Assembly (NCBI RefSeq): GCF_010092985.1
Contig: NZ_CP048106.1
Coordinates: forward strand, 1,054,001 to 1,118,000
DNA: 64,000 bases
Source of the DNA: Pontibacter pudoricolor
GTDB lineage: Bacteria; Bacteroidota; Bacteroidia; Cytophagales; Hymenobacteraceae
Direction: 5' to 3'
The position numbers and the translations under genes are program-made. The notes below the pieces were generated by a model. That model had not been told where the DNA came from, ran no database searches, and saw only the letters and a program-made list of their open reading frames with translations. This document shows, piece after piece, positions 34,945-44,623 of this stretch; the first letter of the stretch is position 1; every line of letters begins with the position of its first letter.

Positions 34945-36237
34945 ATGCCATCGCTAGAAATAAACTATAAAAAACTACCTGTAACTCCTGAAGAATTCCG
35001 GCTGAAGGCGCTTGCCTGGGCTGATACTTTTGCATTGGTTGCTTATTATCACGACCACAATATTTCGTATCCGCACGATGGTTTCAGGCACATGCTGGCT
35101 GTGTCAGGCGGGGCAACTAAAGCTTTTGATTCTGTAAACCCGTTTGAGAGTCTGAGGCAGGAACTTCAGAAGCAGGACATGCTATGTGGCTATTTAGGCT
35201 ATGATCTGAAAAACAACATAGAAAAACTGGACAGCAAAAATTCCGATGGCTTAGGCTTCCCAACTATGCTTTTCTTTCATCCTGAAATCATTTTATACTT
35301 TAATGAAGTAAGTATAACTATAGAGTGCTCAGATGCTTATATTCAGAATATACTGGAAACTATACTGGAAACTCCGGCAGCCAGGGCAGCAAAACCGAAA
35401 GGCGTAAACATACAGCAACGTGTCTCGAAGGAGGCGTATATAGCACAGGTTGAAAAGGTAAGGCAGCACATTCTGGAAGGCAATGTGTATGAGTTAAATT
35501 ACTGTATGGAGTTTTTTGCAGAAAACACATCTATAGATCCTTTGCCCTTGTACCTTGCCTTGTCCGAAACTTCTCCTACTCCATTTTCCGGTTACCTGAA
35601 GTTCAATGAGAACTACCTTCTTTGTGCATCGCCAGAACGCTTCCTGAAAAAGACAGGTGCAACTATAGTTTCGCAGCCCATAAAAGGAACTATAAAACGC
35701 GGCACAACTCCGGAAGAAGACGCACAGCTCCGTAACCAGTTACGCCACGACGAAAAGGAACTGGCTGAAAACATGATGATCGTAGACCTGGTGCGCAACG
35801 ACCTGAGCCGGTCTTGTGCCACTGGCACCGTTAAAGTAGAGGAAATGTTTGGTACCTATGCATTCAAACAGGTATGGCAGATGATCTCGACTATTACCGG
35901 AACTATAAAACCCGGAAAAAACCTGTTGGATGTGTTGCTGGGCGCTTTCCCGATGGGCAGTATGACCGGTGCGCCGAAGATCAGTGCCATGCAGCTCATT
36001 GAAGAACTGGAAGCAACCAAACGTGGGCTTTACTCAGGTGCTTTTGGGTACATTACTCCCGACCAGGATTGTGATTTTAATGTCGTGATCCGTAGTATAC
36101 AGTATAATGCTGCGCAAAAATACCTTTCCTTTATGGTTGGCAGCGCTATCACCTACGACTCGGACCCGGAAAGCGAATACGAAGAATGCTTACTGAAAGC
36201 GCAGGCGATGATGAATGTTTTAATGAGTAATGCATAA
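34945..36237 (+). CDS. pabB: Aminodeoxychorismate synthase component I
   Basis: Chorismate-using enzyme of p-aminobenzoate/folate synthesis. 430 residues with the chorismate-binding domain in the C-terminal two thirds: YELNYCMEFFAE, PTPFSGYLKFNENYLLCASPERFLKK, DLVRNDLSRSCATGTV, GAFPMGSMTGAPKISAMQLI and YSGAFGYITPDQDCDFNVVIRSI. The diagnostic PIKGT (about 244-248) has Lys, as in PabB, where anthranilate synthases have PIAGT. The glutaminase partner (pabA) is not adjacent. 8 bases after the TPR gene, same operon likely. Confidence 0.92.
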   Translation: MPSLEINYKKLPVTPEEFRLKALAWADTFALVAYYHDHNISYPHDGFRHMLAVSGGATKAFDSVNPFESLRQELQKQDMLCGYLGYDLKNNIEKLDSKNSDGLGFPTMLFFHPEIILYFNEVSITIECSDAYIQNILETILETPAARAAKPKGVNIQQRVSKEAYIAQVEKVRQHILEGNVYELNYCMEFFAENTSIDPLPLYLALSETSPTPFSGYLKFNENYLLCASPERFLKKTGATIVSQPIKGTIKRGTTPEEDAQLRNQLRHDEKELAENMMIVDLVRNDLSRSCATGTVKVEEMFGTYAFKQVWQMISTITGTIKPGKNLLDVLLGAFPMGSMTGAPKISAMQLIEELEATKRGLYSGAFGYITPDQDCDFNVVIRSIQYNAAQKYLSFMVGSAITYDSDPESEYEECLLKAQAMMNVLMSNA

Positions 36238-36348
36238 CTACCAATCCTATTATCTTAAATCAGGCTACAGAAATACTTATTAATCATTAATCATTATTAA
36301 TTAATCATTCTCCCTGCCATTCTGTCACGGTTTTAAAACGGAATGTAG

Positions 36349-36356
36349 TATATTTG
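36349..36356 (+). promoter_or_regulatory. TAnnTTTG -7 box of miaB
   Basis: TATATTTG, 21 bases before the ATG at 36378. No TTG -33 at ideal spacing. Confidence 0.5.
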
Positions 36357-36377
36357 TAGCTCAAAGAGTTTTTTAGC

Positions 36378-37817
36378 ATGAATCCAATCCTTGATCTTGA
36401 TTTTATAGATAATCGTACGCCGGAACAAGCCACTGCGGCAGCATCCTGCGATACACAGGTTTCGAAAGAGACAAATACCGGGCGTTCCCGCAAACTATAC
36501 ATCGAAAGTTATGGTTGCGCCATGAATTTCTCGGATAGCGAGATCGTGTCGTCGATCATGTTCGACCAGGGTTTTGATACCACTGCTGATATTGCCCAGG
36601 CTGACCTTGTGTTCCTGAATACCTGCTCTATCCGTGAGAAAGCTGAGCAGACCGTTCGTAACCGCTTAGGCCAGATAAACCACTATAAGAAAAAGAAGCC
36701 GGGAATGATGGTTGGCATATTGGGCTGTATGGCCGAACGCCTGAAAAAATCATTACTGGAAGAAGAAAAGATAGTAGACCTGGTAGTTGGCCCGGATGCT
36801 TACCGCGACCTGCCTAACCTGATTAGTGAGGTTGATGGCGGTCAGAAGGCAGTTAACGTATTGCTTTCGAGAGAAGAAACCTATGCCGACATCAACCCTA
36901 TCCGCCTGAACAGTAACGGTGTGAGTGCTTTTATTTCGATCATGCGTGGTTGCGATAACATGTGCTCTTTTTGTGTAGTGCCTTTCACCCGTGGCCGTGA
37001 ACGCTCCCGCGATGCACATTCTATAGTTCGGGAAGCGGAAGCGTTGGTGGCACAAGGCTATAAAGAAGTAACGCTGCTTGGGCAGAATGTGGACTCTTAC
37101 AAATGGGCTTCGGAAGATGGCTCAGAATCAGTGAACTTTGCACAGCTGCTGGAAATGGTCGCTTTACTTTCTCCTGACCTGCGCGTTCGCTTCTCCACTT
37201 CACACCCGAAAGATATTACCGATGAAGTACTTTATACTATAAAGAAGTATGACAACATCTGTAAATACATACACCTGCCGGCACAAAGCGGTAACTCGCG
37301 TGTGCTGGAGCTGATGAACCGTACTTATGACCGCGACTGGTATATAAACCGTGTGGATGCGATCAGAGCTATTCTTGGCGATGATTGTGGTATTTCTTCT
37401 GATATGATCGCTGGTTTCTGTACAGAGGCAGAAGAAGAACACCAGGATACCCTGAGCCTGATGGATTATGTGCAGTACGATTATTCCTACATGTTCTTCT
37501 ACTCCGAGCGACCAGGCACGCTGGCGGCCCGTAAACTGGAAGATGATATTCCGCTGGAAGTAAAAAAACGTCGCCTGGATGAGATCATTAACAAGCAGCG
37601 CGAAACTTCTCTGGCGCGAAACAAACGCGACATTGGTAAGATGCACAAGGTTTTAGTAGAAGGAACTTCTAAGAAATCAGAAGACCAATTGAGCGGCCGA
37701 AACGACCAGAATAAAGTAGTGATCTTTGATAAGAAGCACTATAAAAAAGGCGACTACGTGAATGTGCTGGTACATGATTGCAGCGTAGGAACCCTGTTCG
37801 GTGAAGCGGTAGATTAA
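36378..37817 (+). CDS. miaB: tRNA-2-methylthio-N6-dimethylallyladenosine synthase
   Basis: Radical-SAM methylthiotransferase for i6A37. 479 residues, standard. A short extra N-terminus (about 30 residues), then [19 protein letters not shown] (first Fe-S Cys), [31 protein letters not shown], the radical-SAM CxxxCxxC in [22 protein letters not shown] (about 190-211), [27 protein letters not shown] and a C-terminal TRAM domain ([27 protein letters not shown]). Complements miaE at 27719 for making ms2io6A. Confidence 0.97.
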   Translation: MNPILDLDFIDNRTPEQATAAASCDTQVSKETNTGRSRKLYIESYGCAMNFSDSEIVSSIMFDQGFDTTADIAQADLVFLNTCSIREKAEQTVRNRLGQINHYKKKKPGMMVGILGCMAERLKKSLLEEEKIVDLVVGPDAYRDLPNLISEVDGGQKAVNVLLSREETYADINPIRLNSNGVSAFISIMRGCDNMCSFCVVPFTRGRERSRDAHSIVREAEALVAQGYKEVTLLGQNVDSYKWASEDGSESVNFAQLLEMVALLSPDLRVRFSTSHPKDITDEVLYTIKKYDNICKYIHLPAQSGNSRVLELMNRTYDRDWYINRVDAIRAILGDDCGISSDMIAGFCTEAEEEHQDTLSLMDYVQYDYSYMFFYSERPGTLAARKLEDDIPLEVKKRRLDEIINKQRETSLARNKRDIGKMHKVLVEGTSKKSEDQLSGRNDQNKVVIFDKKHYKKGDYVNVLVHDCSVGTLFGEAVD

Positions 37818-37912
37818 TTTGAAGATTAGAAAATCCGGTAGTTTGAAGATGACCTGACCCGGTCAGACCTTCAAAACCATTTTCAAATCTGCTTATACCA
37901 AATCTTCAAATT
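37816..37912. repeat. Long hairpin between miaB and the sigma-54 activator
   Basis: AATTTGAAGATT (37816-37827) is complementary to AATCTTCAAATT (37901-37912), with inner pairs (GTTTGAAG/CTTCAAAAC and GACCTGACCCGGTCAG). It begins within the miaB stop. Probably a dispersed small inverted-repeat element. Confidence 0.6.
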
Positions 37913-37919
37913 TAACAAC

Positions 37920-39188
37920 ATGCGCACCATCGATATTCAAAGTATAAAACAGCGGTTCGGGATAATTGGTAACTCGCCACAGCTAAACTATGCCATACAG
38001 GTAGCAGCGCAGGTAGCTCCTACCGAGATGACAGTGCTGATTACGGGTGAAAGTGGTAGTGGTAAAGAATCTTTCTCCAAGATCATCCACCACCTTAGTC
38101 CGCGCAAACATGGCCAGTTTATAGCTATCAACTGTGGTGCTATTCCCGAAGGAACTATAGATTCTGAGCTTTTTGGCCACGAGAAAGGTTCTTTTACAGG
38201 AGCACACGATACCCGCAAAGGTTATTTTGAAGTAACTGATGGCGGTACTATTTTCCTGGATGAAATAGGTGAAATGCCACTTGGTACGCAGGCCCGTTTG
38301 CTGCGTGTGCTCGAAAATGGCGAATTTATAAAAGTAGGTTCTTCTAAAGTACAGAAAACGGATGTGCGTGTGGTAGCCGCTACCAACGTAAACCTGCTGA
38401 ATGCTGTTGAGAAAGGCCGTTTCAGAGAAGACCTGTACTATAGATTAAATACGGTACCGATTACAGTGCCCCCTTTGCGCGAACGTGGCGATGATGTGTA
38501 CCTGCTGTTCCGTAAATTTGCCAGCGATTTCGCTGAAAAATACCGCGTCAAGCCTATTACGCTCACATCAGAGGCAGTTAAATTATTACTTGATTTCAGG
38601 TTTCCGGGCAACATTCGGCAGCTCAAAAATATAGTAGAGCAGATATCGGTGCTGGAATATGAGCGTGAGATTGACTCAGAAACCATGAAGCGTTATCTGC
38701 CACGTGAACAGGCAAGCCACGTACCGGCCTTACTGAATGCTGAAAAAGCTGCTGAACAGCCTTTTTCGGAACGAGACATATTATATAAAGTGTTATTTGA
38801 TATGCGCCGCGACGTGTCGGAGCTTAAAAAGCTGGTTTTTGAGATGCTGACTCAGCAGCCTGTCGAAACCGACTTATTAAAAGAGCACGGACATTTGTTT
38901 GAGAACATTGGCCAGTTTGAAAGCCGCACCTATCCTACACAGGAACAGTCGGATGCTTTTTACCTTCCCATGAAACAGGCGCAGCCACATGAATACGACG
39001 ATCAAAAAATAGAAGACATCCAGCACGAAAATGCTGAAGAAAGTCTATCTTTAGAAGATAAGGAAAAGGAGTTGATTGTGAAGGCGCTGAAGAAGCACAA
39101 CAACAAGCGCAAATATGCCGCTCAGGACCTTGGTATATCTGAGCGAACGCTGTACAGAAAACTGAAACAGTATGAAATTGAAGAATAA
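37920..39188 (+). CDS. Sigma-54-dependent activator without receiver domain
   Basis: 422 residues. Starts almost directly with the AAA+ domain: FGIIGNSPQLNYAIQVAAQVAP, Walker A GESGSGKESF (about 42-51), the sigma-54 contact loop GSFTGA (about 90-95, Ser in place of the second Ala), Walker B GGTIFLDEIGEM, and the arginine region RFREDLYYRLNTVPI. A linker of about 120 residues (low similarity) then a Fis-type helix-turn-helix (KKHNNKRKYAAQDLGISERTLYRKLKQYEI). There is no N-terminal receiver, GAF or PAS domain, so its control is not the usual phosphorelay. Overlaps lptE by 17 bases. Confidence 0.93.
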   Translation: MRTIDIQSIKQRFGIIGNSPQLNYAIQVAAQVAPTEMTVLITGESGSGKESFSKIIHHLSPRKHGQFIAINCGAIPEGTIDSELFGHEKGSFTGAHDTRKGYFEVTDGGTIFLDEIGEMPLGTQARLLRVLENGEFIKVGSSKVQKTDVRVVAATNVNLLNAVEKGRFREDLYYRLNTVPITVPPLRERGDDVYLLFRKFASDFAEKYRVKPITLTSEAVKLLLDFRFPGNIRQLKNIVEQISVLEYEREIDSETMKRYLPREQASHVPALLNAEKAAEQPFSERDILYKVLFDMRRDVSELKKLVFEMLTQQPVETDLLKEHGHLFENIGQFESRTYPTQEQSDAFYLPMKQAQPHEYDDQKIEDIQHENAEESLSLEDKEKELIVKALKKHNNKRKYAAQDLGISERTLYRKLKQYEIEE

Positions 39189-39702
39189 CTTAACCAGACT
39201 TTTTACCTTGCCCCTGCTGCTGCTACTAACTATAGTTAGCGGCTGTGGTGTATATTCCTTTACCGGCACCACTATATCGCCGGATATTAAAACCATCTCG
39301 ATACAGAATTTTGAGAACCCGACCGGTGAAGGCCCGGCAAACTTAACGCAGCTGGTTACCAATAATTTTAAAGACTATTACCGCCGCAATACAAACCTCA
39401 CTATTCTGCAACAGGAAGGCGACCTGCAACTGGAGGGTCAGATTGTGAGCTTTACTGTTACGCCGGCCGCTATTCAGCGTGATGGCGAGCTGGACCAGGC
39501 TGCTCTGAACAGACTGACACTAGGCATACAGGTTCGATTTACAAACAACATGAACCCGGACGAGAATTTTGACCAGCTTTTTTCTATCTCTCAGGATTTT
39601 GCCCAGGACCGTGACCTGACGCAATTATCGCCTGCTGAGATCGAATCATTAACAGAGCGTCTGGTAACGGATGTGTTTAACAAAACAGTTGCAAACTGGT
39701 AA
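39172..39702 (+). CDS. lptE: LptE-like LPS-assembly lipoprotein
   Basis: 176 residues. Lipobox in LLTIVSGCGVYSFTG (Cys about 23-24). Body matches the Bacteroidota LptE family: ISPDIKTISIQNFENPTGEGPANLTQLVTNNFKDYYRRNTNLTIL, then FTVTPAAIQRDGELDQAALNRLTLGIQVRF. Works with LptD to place LPS in the outer membrane. Its ATG at 39172 lies within the end of the activator gene, so it is translated from the same mRNA. An AACTATAGTT copy (39228) sits in the lipobox codons. Confidence 0.9.
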   Translation: MKLKNNLTRLFTLPLLLLLTIVSGCGVYSFTGTTISPDIKTISIQNFENPTGEGPANLTQLVTNNFKDYYRRNTNLTILQQEGDLQLEGQIVSFTVTPAAIQRDGELDQAALNRLTLGIQVRFTNNMNPDENFDQLFSISQDFAQDRDLTQLSPAEIESLTERLVTDVFNKTVANW

Positions 39703-39731
39703 GTATTAGCCCTTTAAGCACAAATCACCTA

Positions 39732-41075
39732 ATGAATAAATCAGCTTTTCTTGAACTGATACAGAAAGCTTCGAGCATTACAGACCAGCAAACAGCGGAA
39801 CTGGAAAAGGTATCTAATGCCTTCCCTTACTGCCAGACTGCTCACCTGCTCCTTGCCAAATCTGCTTACGACAAGGGAAGCATGCTCTCCACGCAGCGCC
39901 TGCGCCGGGCGGCATCTTACGCCACCGACCGCCAGTTACTGAAGCGTGTCATTTATACCTCGCCCGTTCAAACCCCTGAATTCGACGAACCAGTTACTGC
40001 AGAGCAGGAGCCTATGCCGCAGGAAACTGAAACTGCAACTATAGCGCAACCAGAATCTATAGTTGAGGAAAGTGTAGCGCCAACTATAGATCAGGCGCAG
40101 GTTTCAGAAATTGAACCAAAAGCTGTTGCGATATCGGAAACTATAGCTACCGCTTCCACTGAAGCTGAAGATCAAACTACAGATACAGAAAAGAGTGCTA
40201 TAGTTGCTGAAACCGAGCCTTCTGAGGTTGAAATTATTACTGATGAAGAGCAGATAGAAAACCAGGCGGACGCCGTAGCAACTATCGCTACAGTAACTGT
40301 TTCTACCTCAGATTCGGAACTGGCAGACCTGCTAACTATAAGTAGCCTGAACACTTCTTTTACTGACTTGCTGGCACAAGACCCGGATCCTGAAATTACA
40401 GAGGAGCCTGTGGTAATTGAGGACCCGTTACTGCTGCATGAAACGGAGGCAGCACTGCAGGAAATTGAGCTGCAAGCTGACTTCCCGCCTCAGCAGGAAA
40501 CTATAGTTGACGTTACACCTATAGTGTCTCCATTCGTTTTCAGCAACGAGGTATCGGAAGTAATAACAGCCAATAACCCTGAAGATGCGCAGGTAACCTA
40601 TAACTATGATGAAATTGACCGCATGTACGCGGAAGATGCACTGGGTTACTGGATGGGGTCGAGCAGAATGGGCGAACAGCTGCTCCTTAAAAACGACTAT
40701 ACACGTCCTAAACCATATGCTTTCCATCCGGAGCTGATACTGGAGTATAATAAAACCCACGAACTGGAGAAAGCTATTCAGCCTGCTACCAACATACTAA
40801 GCGAGCAGCTGGATATTATTGATCAGTTCCTGAAACTGAATCCAAGGCTGAAAACGATGGCCAACATCAAGCTGAAAGAAGAGCCACAGGAAGATCTTTC
40901 GCTCCGTAATTCGAAGATGAAGAAAGGAATGGCCTCTGAAAACCTTGCTAATATCTTCTTAAAACAAGGTAAAGTTAAAAAGGCAATCAAAATATATGAG
41001 CAACTCATTTTGAAAAATCCGGAAAAAAAGAGTTACTTTGCTGAACAGATAGAAAAATTACAAAACTTAAACTAA
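39732..41075 (+). CDS. Protein with disordered acidic linker and TPR-like C-terminus
   Basis: 447 residues. N-terminal helical domain (MNKSAFLELIQKASSITDQQ, SNAFPYCQTAHLLLAKSAYDKGSMLSTQRLRRAASYATDR) resembles a small TPR-type unit; then about 80-300 is low complexity, rich in Glu/Thr/Val/Ala/Ser and very acidic; the end is again ordered (IDRMYAEDALGYWMGSS, LDIIDQFLKLNPRLKTMANI, MASENLANIFLKQGKVKKAIKIYEQLILKNPEKKSYFAEQIEKL: a TPR). No name given. The linker carries seven CTATAG motifs in 488 bp. One base before secG. Confidence 0.65.
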   Translation: MNKSAFLELIQKASSITDQQTAELEKVSNAFPYCQTAHLLLAKSAYDKGSMLSTQRLRRAASYATDRQLLKRVIYTSPVQTPEFDEPVTAEQEPMPQETETATIAQPESIVEESVAPTIDQAQVSEIEPKAVAISETIATASTEAEDQTTDTEKSAIVAETEPSEVEIITDEEQIENQADAVATIATVTVSTSDSELADLLTISSLNTSFTDLLAQDPDPEITEEPVVIEDPLLLHETEAALQEIELQADFPPQQETIVDVTPIVSPFVFSNEVSEVITANNPEDAQVTYNYDEIDRMYAEDALGYWMGSSRMGEQLLLKNDYTRPKPYAFHPELILEYNKTHELEKAIQPATNILSEQLDIIDQFLKLNPRLKTMANIKLKEEPQEDLSLRNSKMKKGMASENLANIFLKQGKVKKAIKIYEQLILKNPEKKSYFAEQIEKLQNLN

Positions 41076-41076
41076 G

Positions 41077-41469
41077 ATGTACATCGCCCTTATCAGTATT
41101 ATCATTTTCATTTGCGTGTTGCTAATTCTGGTTGTGCTAGCACAAAACCCTAAAGGAGGCGGGCTTTCCAGCCAGTTTGGAGGCAGCACCAGCCAGCTAA
41201 TGGGTGTAAAACGTACTGGTGACCTGCTTGAGAAATTAACCTGGGGTTTTGCAATTGCCCTGGTAGTATTAACACTTGGTACACACATGATGGTTGGTAA
41301 CTCCAACGAAGGTACAACAAGCAAAAGCATTAACGAAGAACGTGCACGTCAGTCACAGCTTCCGGGTGCTCCTGCTGCATTACCTGGTGCTACCACTGAC
41401 ACTACTGCTGCTATTCCTGATCCTGCTGATATACCAGCGATGGTAGACACTGCTAACAACGGACAATAG
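41077..41469 (+). CDS. secG: Preprotein translocase subunit SecG
   Basis: 130 residues: two membrane helices (IALISIIIFICVLLILVVLA and LTWGFAIALVVLTLGTHM) with the conserved QNPKGGGLSSQFGGSTSQLMGVKRTGDLLEKLTW between. Inner-membrane channel partner of SecYE. The longer Ala/Pro/Thr tail (about 85-130) is typical of Bacteroidota. Starts 1 base after the previous stop, so co-translated. Confidence 0.94.
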   Translation: MYIALISIIIFICVLLILVVLAQNPKGGGLSSQFGGSTSQLMGVKRTGDLLEKLTWGFAIALVVLTLGTHMMVGNSNEGTTSKSINEERARQSQLPGAPAALPGATTDTTAAIPDPADIPAMVDTANNGQ

Positions 41470-41494
41470 GTAACAATTACCAGAAAATATAAGT

Positions 41495-41525
41495 AAGCCA
41501 ACCTTATGCAGGTTGGCTTTTTTTA
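41495..41525 (+). terminator. secG operon terminator
   Basis: AAGCCAACC (41495-41503) pairs with GGTTGGCTT (41511-41519), then TTTTT. Confidence 0.88.
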
Positions 41526-41578
41526 TTTGCTATTTCTGCCACCTCTTCGCTCCCGTTTACCAAAAAAGTTCCTTAGTC

Positions 41579-41673
41579 TGTCATAAAATGACAAAACTGT
41601 CAGGTCTGGCAGTAGTTAAGTCTGTAAAATTGGCTTAAACTATAGCTAAAAGCAGCTTGGCACAGGAAGTGAT
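41579..41673 (+). promoter_or_regulatory. Candidate sigma-54-type control region of groESL
   Basis: A perfect inverted repeat TGTCAT-AAA-ATGACA (41579-41593), then a half-site-like CTGTCAG (41597-41603), then TTGGCAC (41657-41663), a full match to the sigma-54 -24 box. The following -12 position reads GTGAT (41669-41673) rather than TTGC, so the match is partial. The repeat sits about 65-80 bases upstream of the -24, the usual place for an activator site. No CIRCE element is present. Inference, moderate. Confidence 0.4.
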
Positions 41674-41733
41674 AAGAACTATACGGTTTCAAAGTTTAAT
41701 TTCAACCATAAAACCTAATAACAATAACAAACT

Positions 41734-42024
41734 ATGTCAATCAGCATTAAACCATTAGCAGACAGAGTGATCGTAGCTCCTGCTGCAGCAGAAGAAAAAA
41801 CGAAGTCTGGTATCATCATTCCGGACACTGCTAAAGAAAAACCACAGCGTGGTGAGGTAGTAGCCGTTGGCGAAGGCAAGGTATCTGAGCAAGGTACACT
41901 AATGCAGCCGCAAGTTAAAGTAGGCGACCAGGTGTTGTATGGCAAATATGCCGGTACTGAGATCTCAATTGATGGCGGTGACTACCTGATCATGCGCGAG
42001 TCAGATATCCTGGCAGTACTTTAA
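41734..42024 (+). CDS. groS: Co-chaperonin GroES
   Basis: 96 residues, usual length. [42 protein letters not shown] with the mobile loop (about 16-32) and the closing [28 protein letters not shown]. Heptameric lid of GroEL. First gene of the groES-groEL operon. Confidence 0.98.
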   Translation: MSISIKPLADRVIVAPAAAEEKTKSGIIIPDTAKEKPQRGEVVAVGEGKVSEQGTLMQPQVKVGDQVLYGKYAGTEISIDGGDYLIMRESDILAVL

Positions 42025-42060
42025 TCTTTTCAATAAGTAAAACTTAATCAGATCATATAA

Positions 42061-43704
<1,644 letters not shown>

Positions 43705-43729
43705 TCACACATCCCATAGTAGACTATAA

Positions 43730-43764
43730 AAAATCCCCTGTGCCGCTTGGTACAGGGGATTTTT
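43730..43764 (+). terminator. groEL terminator
   Basis: AAATCCCCTGT (43731-43741) pairs with ACAGGGGATTT (43752-43762), then T run. Confidence 0.88.
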
Positions 43765-43834
43765 GTTTTTTGTCAGAATTACGAATTAGCTAAATTGAAA
43801 AGAAAAAACCAGCTCAACTCATTAACTCCCAAAC

Positions 43835-44434
43835 TCATCGGCTCTCTAACTCTTTTATAGCTATGGTTATGTCGTGTGGAGCCACTTCGTCGCCGCCAAA
43901 GTATGGGTATAGTTGGTAGCTTTCTCCTTTTCCGGTGCAATGCCTTGGCAACTCTACAGTCTTATCATTGAGCTTAAATACATACTTATTATCGAGCAGC
44001 TGTATTTCGTAACTATAAGGTTTATTTAACTCGACTACACCAACCAATTCAGACTTCCTCACTTTGTTCAGGTAAGTGTAAGCATGTATCTCGAGGTGAT
44101 TGTTGTACCAGCGCCAGCCGTAACGTGCGCTGTTACTATGATGATCGGTGTTGCAATCTGAAATGCCGTATAGTTTGTTTATATCGGCCTGGTTTACTTT
44201 TTCTATAGTTTGGTAAACAGCTGATGCGTTAAAAGTAGCTTCAAACTTTAAAGTACTTACGGTTCGCAACGTCAGTGGCGATTTAGTATCGTGCTCGCCT
44301 TTCTTTATAGTATAAACTATAGTATCTGGCTCAGAAGTAGTGGCGACAGGGATAACTGTATCAGTTTTGCAACTATACAAGACAAAAAGTGAAAGCACAA
44401 CTATAAGCTGCCACTTCCGGGTAATAGAAAACAT
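43835..44434 (-). CDS. Hypothetical lipoprotein
   Basis: 199 residues. Signal and lipobox: KWQLIVVLSLFVLYSC, Cys about 22. The rest is beta-rich: ADINKLYGISDCNTDHHSNSARYGWRWYNNHLEIHAYTYLN has a high Tyr/Asn/His density as in sugar-binding jelly-roll folds; NKPYSYEIQLLDNKYVFKLNDKTVELPRHCTGKGESYQLYPYFGGDEVAPHDITIAI continues strands. Possibly a carbohydrate-binding or structural lipoprotein; no family named. Confidence 0.6.
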   Translation of the reverse strand: MFSITRKWQLIVVLSLFVLYSCKTDTVIPVATTSEPDTIVYTIKKGEHDTKSPLTLRTVSTLKFEATFNASAVYQTIEKVNQADINKLYGISDCNTDHHSNSARYGWRWYNNHLEIHAYTYLNKVRKSELVGVVELNKPYSYEIQLLDNKYVFKLNDKTVELPRHCTGKGESYQLYPYFGGDEVAPHDITIAIKELESR

Positions 44435-44564
44435 GGGCTAAAAGTGTAAAATTTGGCTATAAGTTTATTTATAAAATATAAGCAATAACATATATAAGCT
44501 ACTGATACCTAGGCAACTATAGCTTAGAATTTAACAGATCGCAAAAGTATAAAATTTATAATAT

Positions 44565-44600
44565 AAAAAAGGCCCTGCTAAAATTAGCAGGGCCTTTTTT
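44565..44600. terminator. Terminator of the POT transporter gene
   Basis: AAAAAAGGCCCTGCTA pairs perfectly with TAGCAGGGCCTTTTTT around an AAAT loop, symmetric for both strands. Confidence 0.9.
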
Positions 44601-44623
44601 ATAAAATTATTTTGGAATCGTGC

